DNA from: an uncultured Eubacterium sp.
GTDB lineage: Bacteria > Bacillota > Clostridia > Lachnospirales > Lachnospiraceae
Direction: 5' to 3'
DNA length: 55,844 nucleotides
NCBI GenBank assembly: GCA_910584875.1
Contig: CAJUDA010000021.1
Coordinates: 1-55,844, forward strand
Positions 8,134-16,788 of the stretch are shown here, one piece after another. Under the pieces are notes generated by a model, which ran no database searches, was not told the origin of the DNA, and worked only from the letters and a program-made list of their open reading frames with translations. Positions within the stretch are counted from its first letter, which is position 1; each line of letters opens with the position of its first letter. The position numbers and the translations under genes were made by a program.

Positions 8134-8739
8134 ATGGGTAAAATATACGGATATGTGCGTGTATCCAGCATGGAGCAAAATGAAGACCGTCAGATGATCG
8201 CATTAAAAAGTGCAGGGGTCCGGCAGGGGTGTATCTTTATGGACAAGCAGTCGGGCAAAGATTTTCACAGGGCAGATTATGAAAAAATGGTGTCGCTGCT
8301 GGGAAACGGGGATTTACTATATATCATGAGTATTGACCGTCTGGGGCGCAATTATCATGAGATCCAGGAGCAGTGGCGGATACTCACAAAGGAAATCGGC
8401 ATCGATATCTGTGTGATCGATATGCCGCTTCTGGATACAAGAAACGGCAAGGATCTTCTGGGGACGTTTATGGCGGATCTGGTGCTGCAGATCCTCTCTT
8501 TTGTGGCAGAAAATGAGAGGGATAATATTCGGAAGCGGCAGCAGCAGGGGATTAAAGCGGCAAAGAGGCGGGGCGTCCGGTTTGGCAGACCAGAGACGAA
8601 GATGCCGGGTGATTTTCAAAATATCGTGAGAGCATGGGAACGGGGGAATTTGAAAATAGACGAAGTTCTTGAACGGTGCCAGATGAGCCGGTCCACGTTT
8701 TTTCGGAGATTGCGGGAGATGAGGAAAAACGGCGGCTGA
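8134..8739 (+). CDS. Serine recombinase (resolvase/invertase family)
   Basis: A 201-aa small serine recombinase. The N-terminal catalytic domain has the nucleophile Ser in GYVRVSS (residue 11 or 12), followed by EQNEDRQ and the IDRLGRNY motif (about 67-74). The C-terminal 45 residues form a helix-turn-helix (LKIDEVLERCQMSRSTFFRRL). The start ATG at 8134 is chosen because GGGAGG lies 8 nt upstream; an in-frame extension to 8083 has no such site. It cleaves and religates DNA at a res or inversion site. There is no transposase nearby. A perfect inverted repeat 52 bp after the stop (8791-8824) could be a site or a repeat remnant. It may be a domesticated or stranded element gene. Confidence 0.88.
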   Translation: MGKIYGYVRVSSMEQNEDRQMIALKSAGVRQGCIFMDKQSGKDFHRADYEKMVSLLGNGDLLYIMSIDRLGRNYHEIQEQWRILTKEIGIDICVIDMPLLDTRNGKDLLGTFMADLVLQILSFVAENERDNIRKRQQQGIKAAKRRGVRFGRPETKMPGDFQNIVRAWERGNLKIDEVLERCQMSRSTFFRRLREMRKNGG

Positions 8740-8790
8740 GAAACGCGTTGTGACTCTTTGCGGTAATTGTTGTTCTTATGAAATAAAAAC

Positions 8791-8824
8791 CAGAGTGTCA
8801 AAAGGTGTACCTTTTGACACTCTG
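8791..8824. repeat. Perfect 15-bp inverted repeat without T tract
   Basis: CAGAGTGTCAAAAGG and its exact complement flank a 4-nt TGTA loop. There is no T run on either side, so it is not an ordinary terminator. It could be a recombinase site, a dispersed palindromic repeat, or a processing hairpin. The rest of the 350-bp gap between 8740 and 9089 is AT-rich with no coding signal that I can support. Confidence 0.6.
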
Positions 8825-9089
8825 ACTACATGAAATATCTTACTACTTTTTTGCGGTCAATGCAAGAAATTTTCATAATTTTAAAATGTTCTTTATGAAA
8901 TATAACAAAATAAATGCTGTTTTATATGTGTTCCCGCCTTAATAAGTTTATACCGGGCTGGTGCCAAATAGTACACTTTTTGATCATGCCTGTTATTGGG
9001 CATTTTAAGGATATTCCTATCATGCTGTGTAAGAGAGGAAGAAACTGCTATGATAAAACAAATGAATAACGCAATATCCACGGACTGCT

Positions 9090-9314
9090 GTGACAAGTAA
9101 AGAGTATAATCCAACATTTTGGGAAAATTGGGCAGTGGATGATAAAGAACTGCTTTGGAGTATGTGCAATGATATCATTTTAAACCGTATTATGGATTTT
9201 CAGGGAGGCATTGTTACCTGCCAGGCGGCAGGCATACTGGAAACGGCAGCGATGGAGGATCTGGAAAAGAATCCTGTGAAGGACATGGCTGCAGGGATAA
9301 AATTATATCCTTGA
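9090..9314 (+). CDS. Hypothetical protein, 74 aa (doubtful)
   Basis: An ORF starting at GTG with no convincing ribosome binding site. The peptide has a plausible protein composition (FWENWAVDDKELLWSMC...) but no recognised domain, signal peptide or membrane helix. It sits between the recombinase and the BspA-like gene. It may be a remnant of a longer gene. Confidence 0.3.
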   Translation: MTSKEYNPTFWENWAVDDKELLWSMCNDIILNRIMDFQGGIVTCQAAGILETAAMEDLEKNPVKDMAAGIKLYP

Positions 9315-9357
9315 AATAAACAAGCTGCTATTTTTAATGAAAATAAGGAGGAACAAA

Positions 9358-10590
9358 ATGAAACTTACGAACAAAATTTCAGTATTATTTGTGCTTGCAC
9401 TCATTGTTTATGGGATGGCATTTATCAACCCCGTCAGTGCCAGTGCGGCAAAAAAGGTGTCACTCAGTAAAAAGCTGACTGTCAGGGTAGGGCAGTCTAA
9501 AAAATTGGAACTCAAAAACAACAAAAAGAAAGTAACATGGAAAGTCATTTCGGGCAAAAAGAATATCACCCTGAAAAGCAAGAAAAAAACAGAAATAACC
9601 GTGGTAGGCAGGAAGAAAGGCACAGCAAAGGTACAGGCAAAAATCGGAAAGAAGAAATACACCTGTAAAGTGACTGTTAAGTCGAATATAGTGAATGGGG
9701 TATTGCAGTTACATTATAATGGCAAGAATCTTGATGAAGTTATGGAACAAGTGCAAAATTCAAAGATACCGGTTCATGTTATTGTGGATAAGGGTGTGAC
9801 CAAAATAGGAGAACAGTCATTTCGGTTTCCTAAAAATGTAAAGAGTGTCACGATACCAAACAGCGTGACCAAAATAGGAGAGGGAGCATTTTGGGGTAGC
9901 GAGGGACTGACCAGCATCACGATACCAGCCAGCGTAACCCATATTGGAGATTATGCATTTGCTGGATGTGGTGGACTGACCAGGATCACAGTTGCCAAGA
10001 AAAATCGTACATATAACAGTCGGGGAAATTGCAATGCAATTATTAAGACTAAAACAAATACTTTAATTGCCGGTTGTAAAAACACTAAAATACCCGATAA
10101 TGTGACTAGTATCGCGATCGGTGCATTTGAGGGTTGTTATGGACTGACTAACATTACGATACCGGGCAAAGTGACTAGCATTGGAAACAGTGCATTTCGA
10201 TATTGCAATAGACTGACTAGTATCACGATACCAGCCAGCGTGACCAGCATTGAGAAAACGGCATTTCATGGTAATTTTTCAAAAATCATTGTTGACAAGG
10301 GAAACCATAAATATGATAGCCGGAATAATTGCAATGCAATTATTGAGACCAGCACAAATACTTTAATTGCAGGTTGTAAAAACACGACAATACCGGACAG
10401 TGTAACCAGTATTGGAGATTGGGCATTTAGTAGTTACGGAAGGTACAGTATCACGATACCAGCCAGCGTAACCCATATCGGAGATTATGCATTTGCTGGA
10501 TGTGGTAGACTGACCAGTATCAAATGGAATGGCAAAATCTATACAAGCGTAGATAAATTTTTAGCAGTTTTCAATAGCAATAATAAATAG
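9358..10590 (+). CDS. Exported BspA-type leucine-rich-repeat protein with Big_2 domain
   Basis: A 410-aa secreted protein. A signal peptide covers about residues 1-32 (basic MKLTNK start, hydrophobic core, cleavage near SASAA). Residues about 33-115 form a lysine-rich Big_2-like Ig domain (KKVSLSKKLTVRVGQSKKL...GRKKGTAKVQAKI). From about 140 to the end there are LRR_5 repeats of the pattern IPxSVTxIGxxAFxGCxxLTSITIP. AAGGAGG 7 nt before ATG 9358 fixes the start. There is no LPXTG or SLH anchor, so retention is probably non-covalent. BspA-like proteins bind host or matrix proteins. The signal peptide and first domain are nearly the same as in the product of 16789-19701. It contains a 300-bp internal duplication (10021/10321). 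Confidence 0.88.
   Translation: MKLTNKISVLFVLALIVYGMAFINPVSASAAKKVSLSKKLTVRVGQSKKLELKNNKKKVTWKVISGKKNITLKSKKKTEITVVGRKKGTAKVQAKIGKKKYTCKVTVKSNIVNGVLQLHYNGKNLDEVMEQVQNSKIPVHVIVDKGVTKIGEQSFRFPKNVKSVTIPNSVTKIGEGAFWGSEGLTSITIPASVTHIGDYAFAGCGGLTRITVAKKNRTYNSRGNCNAIIKTKTNTLIAGCKNTKIPDNVTSIAIGAFEGCYGLTNITIPGKVTSIGNSAFRYCNRLTSITIPASVTSIEKTAFHGNFSKIIVDKGNHKYDSRNNCNAIIETSTNTLIAGCKNTTIPDSVTSIGDWAFSSYGRYSITIPASVTHIGDYAFAGCGRLTSIKWNGKIYTSVDKFLAVFNSNNK
10009..10413 (+). repeat. Internal duplication in the LRR gene, 300-bp period
   Basis: A block beginning near 10009 and encoding NCNAII-T-TNTLIAGCKNT-IPD recurs exactly 300 bp later, near 10309. A second repeated block, AGCGTAACCCATAT, occurs at 9931 and 10465. 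These in-frame repeats could expand or contract by recombination. Confidence 0.7.
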
Positions 10591-10607
10591 AGATATATAT
10601 AACAAGC

Positions 10608-10645
10608 TAGCTCAACGGCGGGTTCAAATTAGTGCCGTTGAGCTA
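10608..10645. terminator. Stem-loop after the LRR gene
   Basis: TAGCTCAACGGC (10608-10619) pairs perfectly with GCCGTTGAGCTA (10634-10645), a 12-bp stem with a 14-nt loop. There is no T tract, so it may attenuate or protect the mRNA rather than terminate cleanly. Confidence 0.5.
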
Positions 10646-10667
10646 TACAGATGGAGGGAAAAGCACA

Positions 10668-10814
10668 ATGAAAAAATATAAGAAAACAACTATTGAAGAT
10701 GCTAAATACTTAATTTCTTTTTACAAGGAGTTACAGAACAATGCAGACGAACATATTAGAGTACCTGGATGCAACAGCAGCTCGTGTCCCGGACCGGACC
10801 GCATTTGCGGATGA
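10668..10814 (+). CDS. Short ORF before the Dlt-like operon (48 aa, doubtful)
   Basis: ATG 10668 has a good ribosome binding site (GATGGAGGG). It encodes a 48-aa peptide whose first 27 residues look protein-like (KKTTIEDAKYLISFYKELQNNADEH), but the tail is read out of frame through the start of the next gene. It could be a leader peptide, or the remnant of a gene truncated when the operon was joined here. Confidence 0.3.
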   Translation: MKKYKKTTIEDAKYLISFYKELQNNADEHIRVPGCNSSSCPGPDRICG

Positions 10815-12264
10815 AAATACGGTGTTGTCGTTCTGCCAGTTCCGGGAAGCGGGCAGAAAGGTGGGGACATGGCTTTCCCTTCACAGTTTTAAATATGAGC
10901 CGGTGATCGTGTATATGCGGAAATCACCGGAGAGTCTGGCCGCCTATTTTGGTGCGGTATACGGCGGCTGTTTCTATGTGCCGCTGGACGACGAGATGCC
11001 GAACCGCAGGATCCGCCTGATCCTGCGGGATACACAGGCGCGGGTGATGATCTGTGATCAAGAGACGGCAGAACGGGCAACCGGGCTGGGCTGGAAGGGC
11101 ACTCTGGTCCGGTACAGGGAGTGTCTGGAAACAGAGACGGATGGGGAAGCCCTGGCAGAGATCCGGCGAAAGGCGCTGGATCTGGATCCGGTCTGTGTAT
11201 TTTATACATCAGGGTCTACTGGGGTGCCCAAAGGCGTTGTGTGCTGCCACAGGGGGATACTGGATTATGTGGAGCATCTGTCGGAAACACTCGGTTTTGA
11301 TGAAAACGATGTGTTTGCCAACCAGACGCCTTTGTACTGGGATGCCAGTATGAAGGAAATTTACGCTACACTCCGATGCGGGGCTACCACCTGGCTGGTG
11401 CCAAAAGAGCTCTTTCTGTTTCCGGTGAAGCTGGTGGAGTGGCTGAACCGGCACCGTGTCAATACCCTGTGCTGGGTGGTATCCGCACTCACCATGGTGT
11501 CCGCGTTTGGCGCCCTGGATATCGTAAAACCGCAATGCCTGAAGACCGTCGCCTTTTGCGGCGAGGTGTTTCCGGTCAGGCAGTTTAATATATGGATGAA
11601 GGCACTGCCACAGACCTCGTTTTATAATCTATATGGTCCGACGGAGGCAACCGGGGTGAGCACTTGGTATCATGCCGACCATCTTTTCCGGGAGGACGAG
11701 GTGATCCCGATCGGGAAGCCTTTTGGCAATACCCAGATCCTTCTTCTGGATGAGGAGGGAAATACTGTCACAGAAGGTGAGACAGGGGAGATCTGTATCC
11801 GGGGAGCCGGCGTGACGCTCGGCTATTACCGGGGGGAAGAACAATCCGGGCGCGCATATACGCAAAATCCCCTGAATCCATGGTATCATGACAGGATTTA
11901 CCATACAGGGGATCTGGGCAGATGGGACGGGGATGGCAATCTGGTTTTTGTGTCCAGAAAGGATCATCAGATTAAACACATGGGTCACCGGATCGAACTG
12001 GGGGAAATCGAGGCGGACGCAGGACTGACTGAAGGGGTGATTCACTGCTGCTGCATCTTTGTAAAAGAAAAAAACAAGATCGTTCTCTTTTACGAGGGAG
12101 TGGTCAGTAAGGCAGAGCTCACCAGGAGCCTGCGCAGGCGGCTGCCCCGGTACATGCTTCCCAACACCGTGATACAGGTCCCCCGTATGCCACGAACGGC
12201 AACAGGCAAGATGGACCGCAGGGAACTGCAGAAAATATATCAGGAAAGAAGGAAGAACCAATGA
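10741..12264 (+). CDS. DltA-like amino acid adenylation enzyme
   Basis: A 507-aa stand-alone adenylation domain that would activate an amino acid with ATP and load it on the carrier protein encoded next. Visible core motifs are A3 YTSGSTGVPKG (155-165), A5 NLYGPTEAT (296-304), A7 YHTGDLGRW (387-395), A8 GHRIELGEIE and the A10 lysine in RTATGKMDRREL. D201 is placed where the amine-binding Asp is expected. FCGEVFP (272-278) matches the DltA signature whose Cys is linked to D-alanine choice in Bacillus DltA, so D-alanine is the likeliest substrate. The gene order (A, carrier, MBOAT, SGNH) differs from dltABCD. It overlaps the carrier gene by 4 bp. Confidence 0.88.
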   Translation: MQTNILEYLDATAARVPDRTAFADENTVLSFCQFREAGRKVGTWLSLHSFKYEPVIVYMRKSPESLAAYFGAVYGGCFYVPLDDEMPNRRIRLILRDTQARVMICDQETAERATGLGWKGTLVRYRECLETETDGEALAEIRRKALDLDPVCVFYTSGSTGVPKGVVCCHRGILDYVEHLSETLGFDENDVFANQTPLYWDASMKEIYATLRCGATTWLVPKELFLFPVKLVEWLNRHRVNTLCWVVSALTMVSAFGALDIVKPQCLKTVAFCGEVFPVRQFNIWMKALPQTSFYNLYGPTEATGVSTWYHADHLFREDEVIPIGKPFGNTQILLLDEEGNTVTEGETGEICIRGAGVTLGYYRGEEQSGRAYTQNPLNPWYHDRIYHTGDLGRWDGDGNLVFVSRKDHQIKHMGHRIELGEIEADAGLTEGVIHCCCIFVKEKNKIVLFYEGVVSKAELTRSLRRRLPRYMLPNTVIQVPRMPRTATGKMDRRELQKIYQERRKNQ

Positions 12265-12509
12265 ATGAAAAGGAAATCAGGCAGGGGGTACTGACCGTTT
12301 TACAGGAACTGCATGAAGATATCGATTATGAGGAGGAAGAGGCACTAGTGGATGACCGGATCCTGGATTCCTTTGATCTGGTGACACTGGTGACAGAGCT
12401 GGGGGAGGAATTTGATGTGGAGATCACAGCAAAGGATTTCATCCCGGAAAATTTTAATTCCGCCGGCCGGCTGACCCAGCTGGTTCTCCGTCTTCTGGAC
12501 GAAGGATAG
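12261..12509 (+). CDS. Acyl/D-alanyl carrier protein (DltC-like)
   Basis: An 82-aa acidic carrier protein. The phosphopantetheine attachment serine is S37 in RILDSFDLVTL. The length, charge and helical pattern are those of DltC/ACP. It overlaps the adenylation gene by 4 bp (ATGA) and is 10 bp before the MBOAT gene, so the three are made together. It would carry the thioester-bound amino acid from the adenylating enzyme to the membrane acyltransferase. Confidence 0.9.
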   Translation: MNEKEIRQGVLTVLQELHEDIDYEEEEALVDDRILDSFDLVTLVTELGEEFDVEITAKDFIPENFNSAGRLTQLVLRLLDEG

Positions 12510-12519
12510 GGGTGAAAAC

Positions 12520-14118
12520 GTGTTTCTGTCCTATCCATTTATTGTATTTTTAACCGTACTTATATTTTTGTACTATGTACTGCCAAAAAGATGCCAGTGG
12601 TTTCTGCTTCTTGTGGCAGGCTTTGCCTTTTATGCGGCAGCGGATATCCGGTATCCTCCCTTTCTGATGGCGACGGCATTTACGGTATATGGCGCCGCGT
12701 TGTGGATCGGGCGCTGCAGCCAGAAGACAGCCGCTTATCGGAAAGGACCGCATAAAGAGGGCGAAGCGCCTTCCCGGCAGGAGAAAAAGGCATTCCGCAG
12801 GAAAATGGAAAAAAAGAAAAAGCGGATCCTGCTTCTCTGTCTTTTTCTGAATATCGGCATCCTTGCTTTTGTCAAATACACTAATTTTGTGATCGATAAT
12901 GTCAATACGGTTCTGGAGCATACAGGCAGACAGGAGCTTTCCTATATAGATTTTATCGTGCCGCTGGGGATCTCCTTTTATACCTTTCAGGCGGTGGGTT
13001 ATCTGTTTGATGTGTACTGGGAGAAATGTGAGATACAAAAAAATTTCCTGCGCTTTACTTTATTTGTTTCCTTTTTCCCCCAGCTGGTCCAGGGACCGAT
13101 CAGCCGGTATTCCCATCTGTCGCAGACACTGTATGGGAAGCATTCCTTTGATGGGAAAAATATCCGGTCAGGTCTGGAGCGGATTCTGTATGGATGTTTC
13201 AAGAAACTGGTGATCGCAGACCGGATGGGCGCCGGACTTCACGTCCTGGCAGAGGATCCCGGCCACTATACAGGCGGTTTTGTCTTTGTCGGCATGATCT
13301 TCTATGCGGTCCAGCTCTATGCGGATTTCACAGGAGGGATCGATATCACCATCGGGATCGCTGAGATGTTTGGGATCCAAGTGGAAGAAAATTTCATCCG
13401 TCCCTATTTTTCAAAGAATATAGCGGAATACTGGAGACGGTGGCATATCTCCATGGGTACATGGTTTCGGGATTATATGTTCTATCCCTGCAGCATCAGC
13501 CGTCCGGTAAAAAAGATAGCTGTTTTCTGCAAAAAACATTTTGGCATGGGGGCAGCGCGGAGAGTGCCGGTCTATACGGCGACCATGCTTGTCTGGCTGG
13601 TCACCGGGCTCTGGCATGGCGCCCGGTGGTATTTTGTCGTGTGGGGTCTGGCAAACGGAGTGATCCTGCTGATATCAGAAGAACTCACGCCGCTGTACCA
13701 GCGGTTCCACCAGCGCTTTCCGGGACTTGGCGGATCGGTCTGCTACCGGGCATTCCAGGTATTCCGGACCATTCTTCTGATGAGCTGTCTGCGTCTTTTT
13801 GATATATACGGAAGTGTGCGCACGACGCTGCGCCAGTTTGTCCATATGTTCACACAGTTTGGCAGTCACCCTGTGACAGGAGAGGAACTGGCTGGTCTTG
13901 GTCTTTCCCGGGCGGATTATGTCATACTGGGGGCGGGCGTGCTGGTGCTGGTTCTGGTTAGCCTGGGAGGACGTGGCGGCAGTGTCAGGGAAACGATCCG
14001 CAGACAGCCTTATGCTGTCCGGTATACTGTTTATGTCAGCTTATTTTTTGCTGTGCTTTTGTTTGGCGTCTACGGGCAGGGATATGATGTCCGCCAGTTT
14101 ATCTATAATCAGTTTTAG
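12520..14118 (+). CDS. MBOAT O-acyltransferase (DltB/AlgI-like)
   Basis: A 532-aa polytopic membrane protein of about 10-12 helices. Family landmarks are VPLGISFYTFQAVGYLFD (147-164), FFPQLVQGPISR (185-196), WRRWHISMGTWFRDYMFYP (305-323) and the invariant H366 in TGLWHGARW. A lysine-rich cytosolic loop at 78-102 follows the first helices. The GTG start at 12520 follows AGGGGTG. It would move the acyl or D-alanyl group from the carrier across the membrane to an outside acceptor. It is closer in layout to AlgI/PatA-type MBOATs than to a short DltB, so the cargo could be another acyl group. Confidence 0.9.
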   Translation: MFLSYPFIVFLTVLIFLYYVLPKRCQWFLLLVAGFAFYAAADIRYPPFLMATAFTVYGAALWIGRCSQKTAAYRKGPHKEGEAPSRQEKKAFRRKMEKKKKRILLLCLFLNIGILAFVKYTNFVIDNVNTVLEHTGRQELSYIDFIVPLGISFYTFQAVGYLFDVYWEKCEIQKNFLRFTLFVSFFPQLVQGPISRYSHLSQTLYGKHSFDGKNIRSGLERILYGCFKKLVIADRMGAGLHVLAEDPGHYTGGFVFVGMIFYAVQLYADFTGGIDITIGIAEMFGIQVEENFIRPYFSKNIAEYWRRWHISMGTWFRDYMFYPCSISRPVKKIAVFCKKHFGMGAARRVPVYTATMLVWLVTGLWHGARWYFVVWGLANGVILLISEELTPLYQRFHQRFPGLGGSVCYRAFQVFRTILLMSCLRLFDIYGSVRTTLRQFVHMFTQFGSHPVTGEELAGLGLSRADYVILGAGVLVLVLVSLGGRGGSVRETIRRQPYAVRYTVYVSLFFAVLLFGVYGQGYDVRQFIYNQF

Positions 14119-14141
14119 CCGCGAGATGGAGGGGGAATAGA

Positions 14142-15359
14142 ATGATGGATATTATAAAGAAAGCGAAAAAACCGGCAGCCGGCGTCATCTCCGTCGGTGT
14201 GTTCCTTGTCCTGTTCCTGGGGATACAGAGGTTGGTGGTACCTAAATATGCGGACGGTCTGCCGGAGGGGAACTTTACGGCAGAGTATTACGACGAGACA
14301 ACAGATCATGATGTGATACTGATCGGGGATTGTGAAGTATATGAAAACATTGACCCGATCTGTCTCTGGTCAGAATACGGCATTACCAGCTACATCCGGG
14401 GAAATGCACAGCAGCTGGCATGGCAGTCTTATTATATGCTGGAGGATACGCTCCGGTTTGAGACGCCCCGGGTCGTGATCTACAATGTACAGGCGCTGGT
14501 GCATGACAGACCGCAGAAGGAAGAGTACAACCGGATGACTCTCGATGGCATGCAGTGGTCGCCGGTAAAGTGGAAAGCCATTCAGGCATCCCTCTGTGAG
14601 GAAGAGGATTTCCTGGATTATATCTTTCCGGTTCTCCGTTATCATAACCGGATCACCGGGCTTCAGAAGGAGGATTTTACCTATTTCCATAAAAGGAAGA
14701 AGGTAACGCACAATGGTTACTATATGAGGATCGATGTGCTGCCGGTAAGCAAGTCGGATGTAGCGGACATCAGCTGGCTTCCCGGTGGAGAGAAAGAGCC
14801 TGCCGGGGAAAATCCGGGAGGACAGGAAGATCCGTATGATATCGATGATCCCTGGGGTGAGATAGAAGAAGCACATGCGGATGAGCCGGAACTGCAGAGT
14901 GATACGATCACCGATAAAAAAAGAAGGGAAACGTTTGGACGTCTGCCCATGGAATATCTGGACAGGATCCGGCGGCTGTGTGAAGAGAAGGGGATCCGCC
15001 TGATCCTCATGAAAGCCCCCAGTCTTGCTCCCCGGTGGTATGAATCAGACAACCGGCAGGTGGTGGAATACGCAGAACGGTATGATCTCCCGTATATTAA
15101 CTTTTATGATCTCCTGGAGGAAACCGGGCTGGATTATGAAAAGGATACCTATGACGGCGGGCTTCATATGAATCTCAGCGGGGCAGACAAGCTGACAAAA
15201 TATCTGGGAAAGGTGCTGGCAGAGGATTACCATATGCCGGATCACCGGAAGGATCCCCGGTATGCGTCCATCTACAGACAGAAAGAAAAATTTTATCAGG
15301 ATATGATCACAGTTCAGCAGGCAGAACTGGAGCGCTTTGGTGAGATACGGAGTTATTAA
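14142..15359 (+). CDS. DltD/AlgJ-like SGNH acyltransferase with Cys at the nucleophile position
   Basis: A 405-aa protein with an N-terminal membrane anchor (about 13-33) and an extracellular SGNH-hydrolase fold. The block I motif reads VILIGDCEVYE, with C64 in place of the usual serine. The His/Asp block is DGGLHMNLSG (D338, H342). A low-complexity acidic insert at 213-255 (Gly/Pro/Asp/Glu) has no counterpart in DltD. GGAGGGGG precedes ATG 14142. It should perform the last step, transfer of the group to the surface acceptor, together with the MBOAT. The Cys substitution might make it a thiol acyltransferase or reduce hydrolysis. The acceptor is unknown. Confidence 0.8.
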   Translation: MMDIIKKAKKPAAGVISVGVFLVLFLGIQRLVVPKYADGLPEGNFTAEYYDETTDHDVILIGDCEVYENIDPICLWSEYGITSYIRGNAQQLAWQSYYMLEDTLRFETPRVVIYNVQALVHDRPQKEEYNRMTLDGMQWSPVKWKAIQASLCEEEDFLDYIFPVLRYHNRITGLQKEDFTYFHKRKKVTHNGYYMRIDVLPVSKSDVADISWLPGGEKEPAGENPGGQEDPYDIDDPWGEIEEAHADEPELQSDTITDKKRRETFGRLPMEYLDRIRRLCEEKGIRLILMKAPSLAPRWYESDNRQVVEYAERYDLPYINFYDLLEETGLDYEKDTYDGGLHMNLSGADKLTKYLGKVLAEDYHMPDHRKDPRYASIYRQKEKFYQDMITVQQAELERFGEIRSY

Positions 15360-15444
15360 AAAATTTATATAAATAGGTAATTGCGAAACTCGCTTTGCTC
15401 GTTCGCATTCTTGAAGTCAAACAGCGAAGAAATATGCGGCTTAT

Positions 15445-15461
15445 GGCGTTTCGCAAACGCC
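15445..15461. repeat. Palindromic intergenic repeat, copy 1
   Basis: GGCGTTTCGCAAACGCC forms a 7-bp hairpin with a CGC loop, followed by TAAA and an A-rich stretch, 34 bp before the start codon of the next exported-protein gene. The same 17-mer occurs at 19792-19808 in the same position relative to another exported-protein gene. Confidence 0.7.
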
Positions 15462-15494
15462 TAAATATAAAAAGAAATAAGGGGGAAATCTGCG

Positions 15495-16766
15495 ATGAAA
15501 AAGATGACAAAAATAGTGATAGGGGTTATGGGACTGATGTTTTTCTGTATGCTTAGTGCAATTTCTTATGGGAAGACAGCACAGGCAGAGACTGTCATAC
15601 CATTGGGGGACACATGGACGAACGGATATTGGACAGATGGAGATACGACTGCCAAACACCAGTATCAGTTTACTATTCCATCCGATGGGAAGGTAACGGT
15701 TACCTGTCAGACTGATATTATCGGGTATGTTTATCTGCAGGATAAAGATTACTCAGAAACTTATAATTCTTTATATTATATTTCGGCAGGTAGTTCAGAA
15801 ACCTTTTCAGAATATTTAAAAGCGGGAACTTATGGAATTAATTATAAGCCCGGACACGGTTTTGATGAAGGCGCATATAAAATCAAAGTAAAATTTAATG
15901 CGGTTGGCTGCAATGTGCCGGAACCGAATAACGATTTTGTCAGCGCCACACCGATTTCTTTAAATCGGCTGCAGATGGGAGTTCTGACTGATACAAATGC
16001 GGACGATTATTTCAAGATTCAGCTTAAGAGCGCAACGACTTTGAAAATAGTCACGACAGGAGAAGAAAGCCGAGAAATCTCGCTATATAATGTAGACTTT
16101 ATAAGAATTGATTATTCCAACTGTTATTCTGGTGGTGCGAGGATGTTTGAAAAATATCTATCCCCGGGAACGTATTATATCAAAATAACTGGATCTAACA
16201 CCTCCTATACGTTAAAGTGCGTGGCATATCAGTATATCACCAATATTCAGCTTAAGTATTCGCAGGTTGCTGTTGCAAAAGGGAAGGCAGTGAATCTGCT
16301 GTCCTCGGTTACACCAAATAATGCGACGCAGAAAACGCTAAAATGGACGACCAGCGACAGCAGTGTGGCTACGGTTTCTTCCACAGGAAGGGTAACTGCA
16401 AGGGGCGTCGGGTATGCCAATATCACTGCTGCTGCAATTGACGGCAGCAATATTGAGAAGCGGGCAACTGTCATTGTAAAGCCAGCAAAGGCAATCTTAA
16501 AAAAGATAACGCTTTCAAAATACAGCAAGCGGCAGATTTTGATGAAAGTAAAATCACAGAAAAATGTAAATTATCAGTATCAATATTCAAAAAATAAGAA
16601 ATTTAAAAAATCAAAATCAAAGACCTCTTCTTTTTCATCCCTGACAACAACTAGATTGTCCAGGAAGAAGAAATACTATGTAAGAGTCCGTGCATATTAT
16701 ACATACTATGGTAAGAAATATTATGGGGCATGGAGCAAGGCAAAGAGTATCCGCACAAAAAAATGA
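15495..16766 (+). CDS. Exported PPC/Big_2/FN3-like surface protein
   Basis: A 423-aa secreted protein. The signal peptide covers about 1-30 (cleaved near TAQAE). Two beta-sandwich segments resembling pre-peptidase C-terminal domains occupy about 38-140 and 145-245 (each with a DxxY/D-YFKI pattern and a G-TYYIKI-type final strand). A Big_2 domain spans about 250-328 (TLKWTTSDSSVATVSSTGRVTA), and a lysine-rich FN3-like module forms the C terminus (RVRAYYTYYGKKYYGAWSKAK). There is no catalytic domain and no covalent anchor. AAGGGGGAAA precedes the ATG. It lies 135 bp after the acyltransferase module and 22 bp before the CAP-domain gene, with which it is probably cotranscribed. It could be an adhesin or a substrate of the module. 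Confidence 0.8.
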   Translation: MKKMTKIVIGVMGLMFFCMLSAISYGKTAQAETVIPLGDTWTNGYWTDGDTTAKHQYQFTIPSDGKVTVTCQTDIIGYVYLQDKDYSETYNSLYYISAGSSETFSEYLKAGTYGINYKPGHGFDEGAYKIKVKFNAVGCNVPEPNNDFVSATPISLNRLQMGVLTDTNADDYFKIQLKSATTLKIVTTGEESREISLYNVDFIRIDYSNCYSGGARMFEKYLSPGTYYIKITGSNTSYTLKCVAYQYITNIQLKYSQVAVAKGKAVNLLSSVTPNNATQKTLKWTTSDSSVATVSSTGRVTARGVGYANITAAAIDGSNIEKRATVIVKPAKAILKKITLSKYSKRQILMKVKSQKNVNYQYQYSKNKKFKKSKSKTSSFSSLTTTRLSRKKKYYVRVRAYYTYYGKKYYGAWSKAKSIRTKK

Positions 16767-16788
16767 GGAATTTAGGAGGAGGAACAAA

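Noticed and set aside
8791..8824. Terminator of the recombinase gene
   Set aside because: The stem is strong but no T tract follows on either strand.
9050..9100. A 16-residue peptide ending in Cys-Cys-Asp-Lys with a weak ribosome binding site, considered as a signal peptide or pheromone
   Set aside because: There is no processing or export gene next to it and no second line of evidence; it is too short to support.
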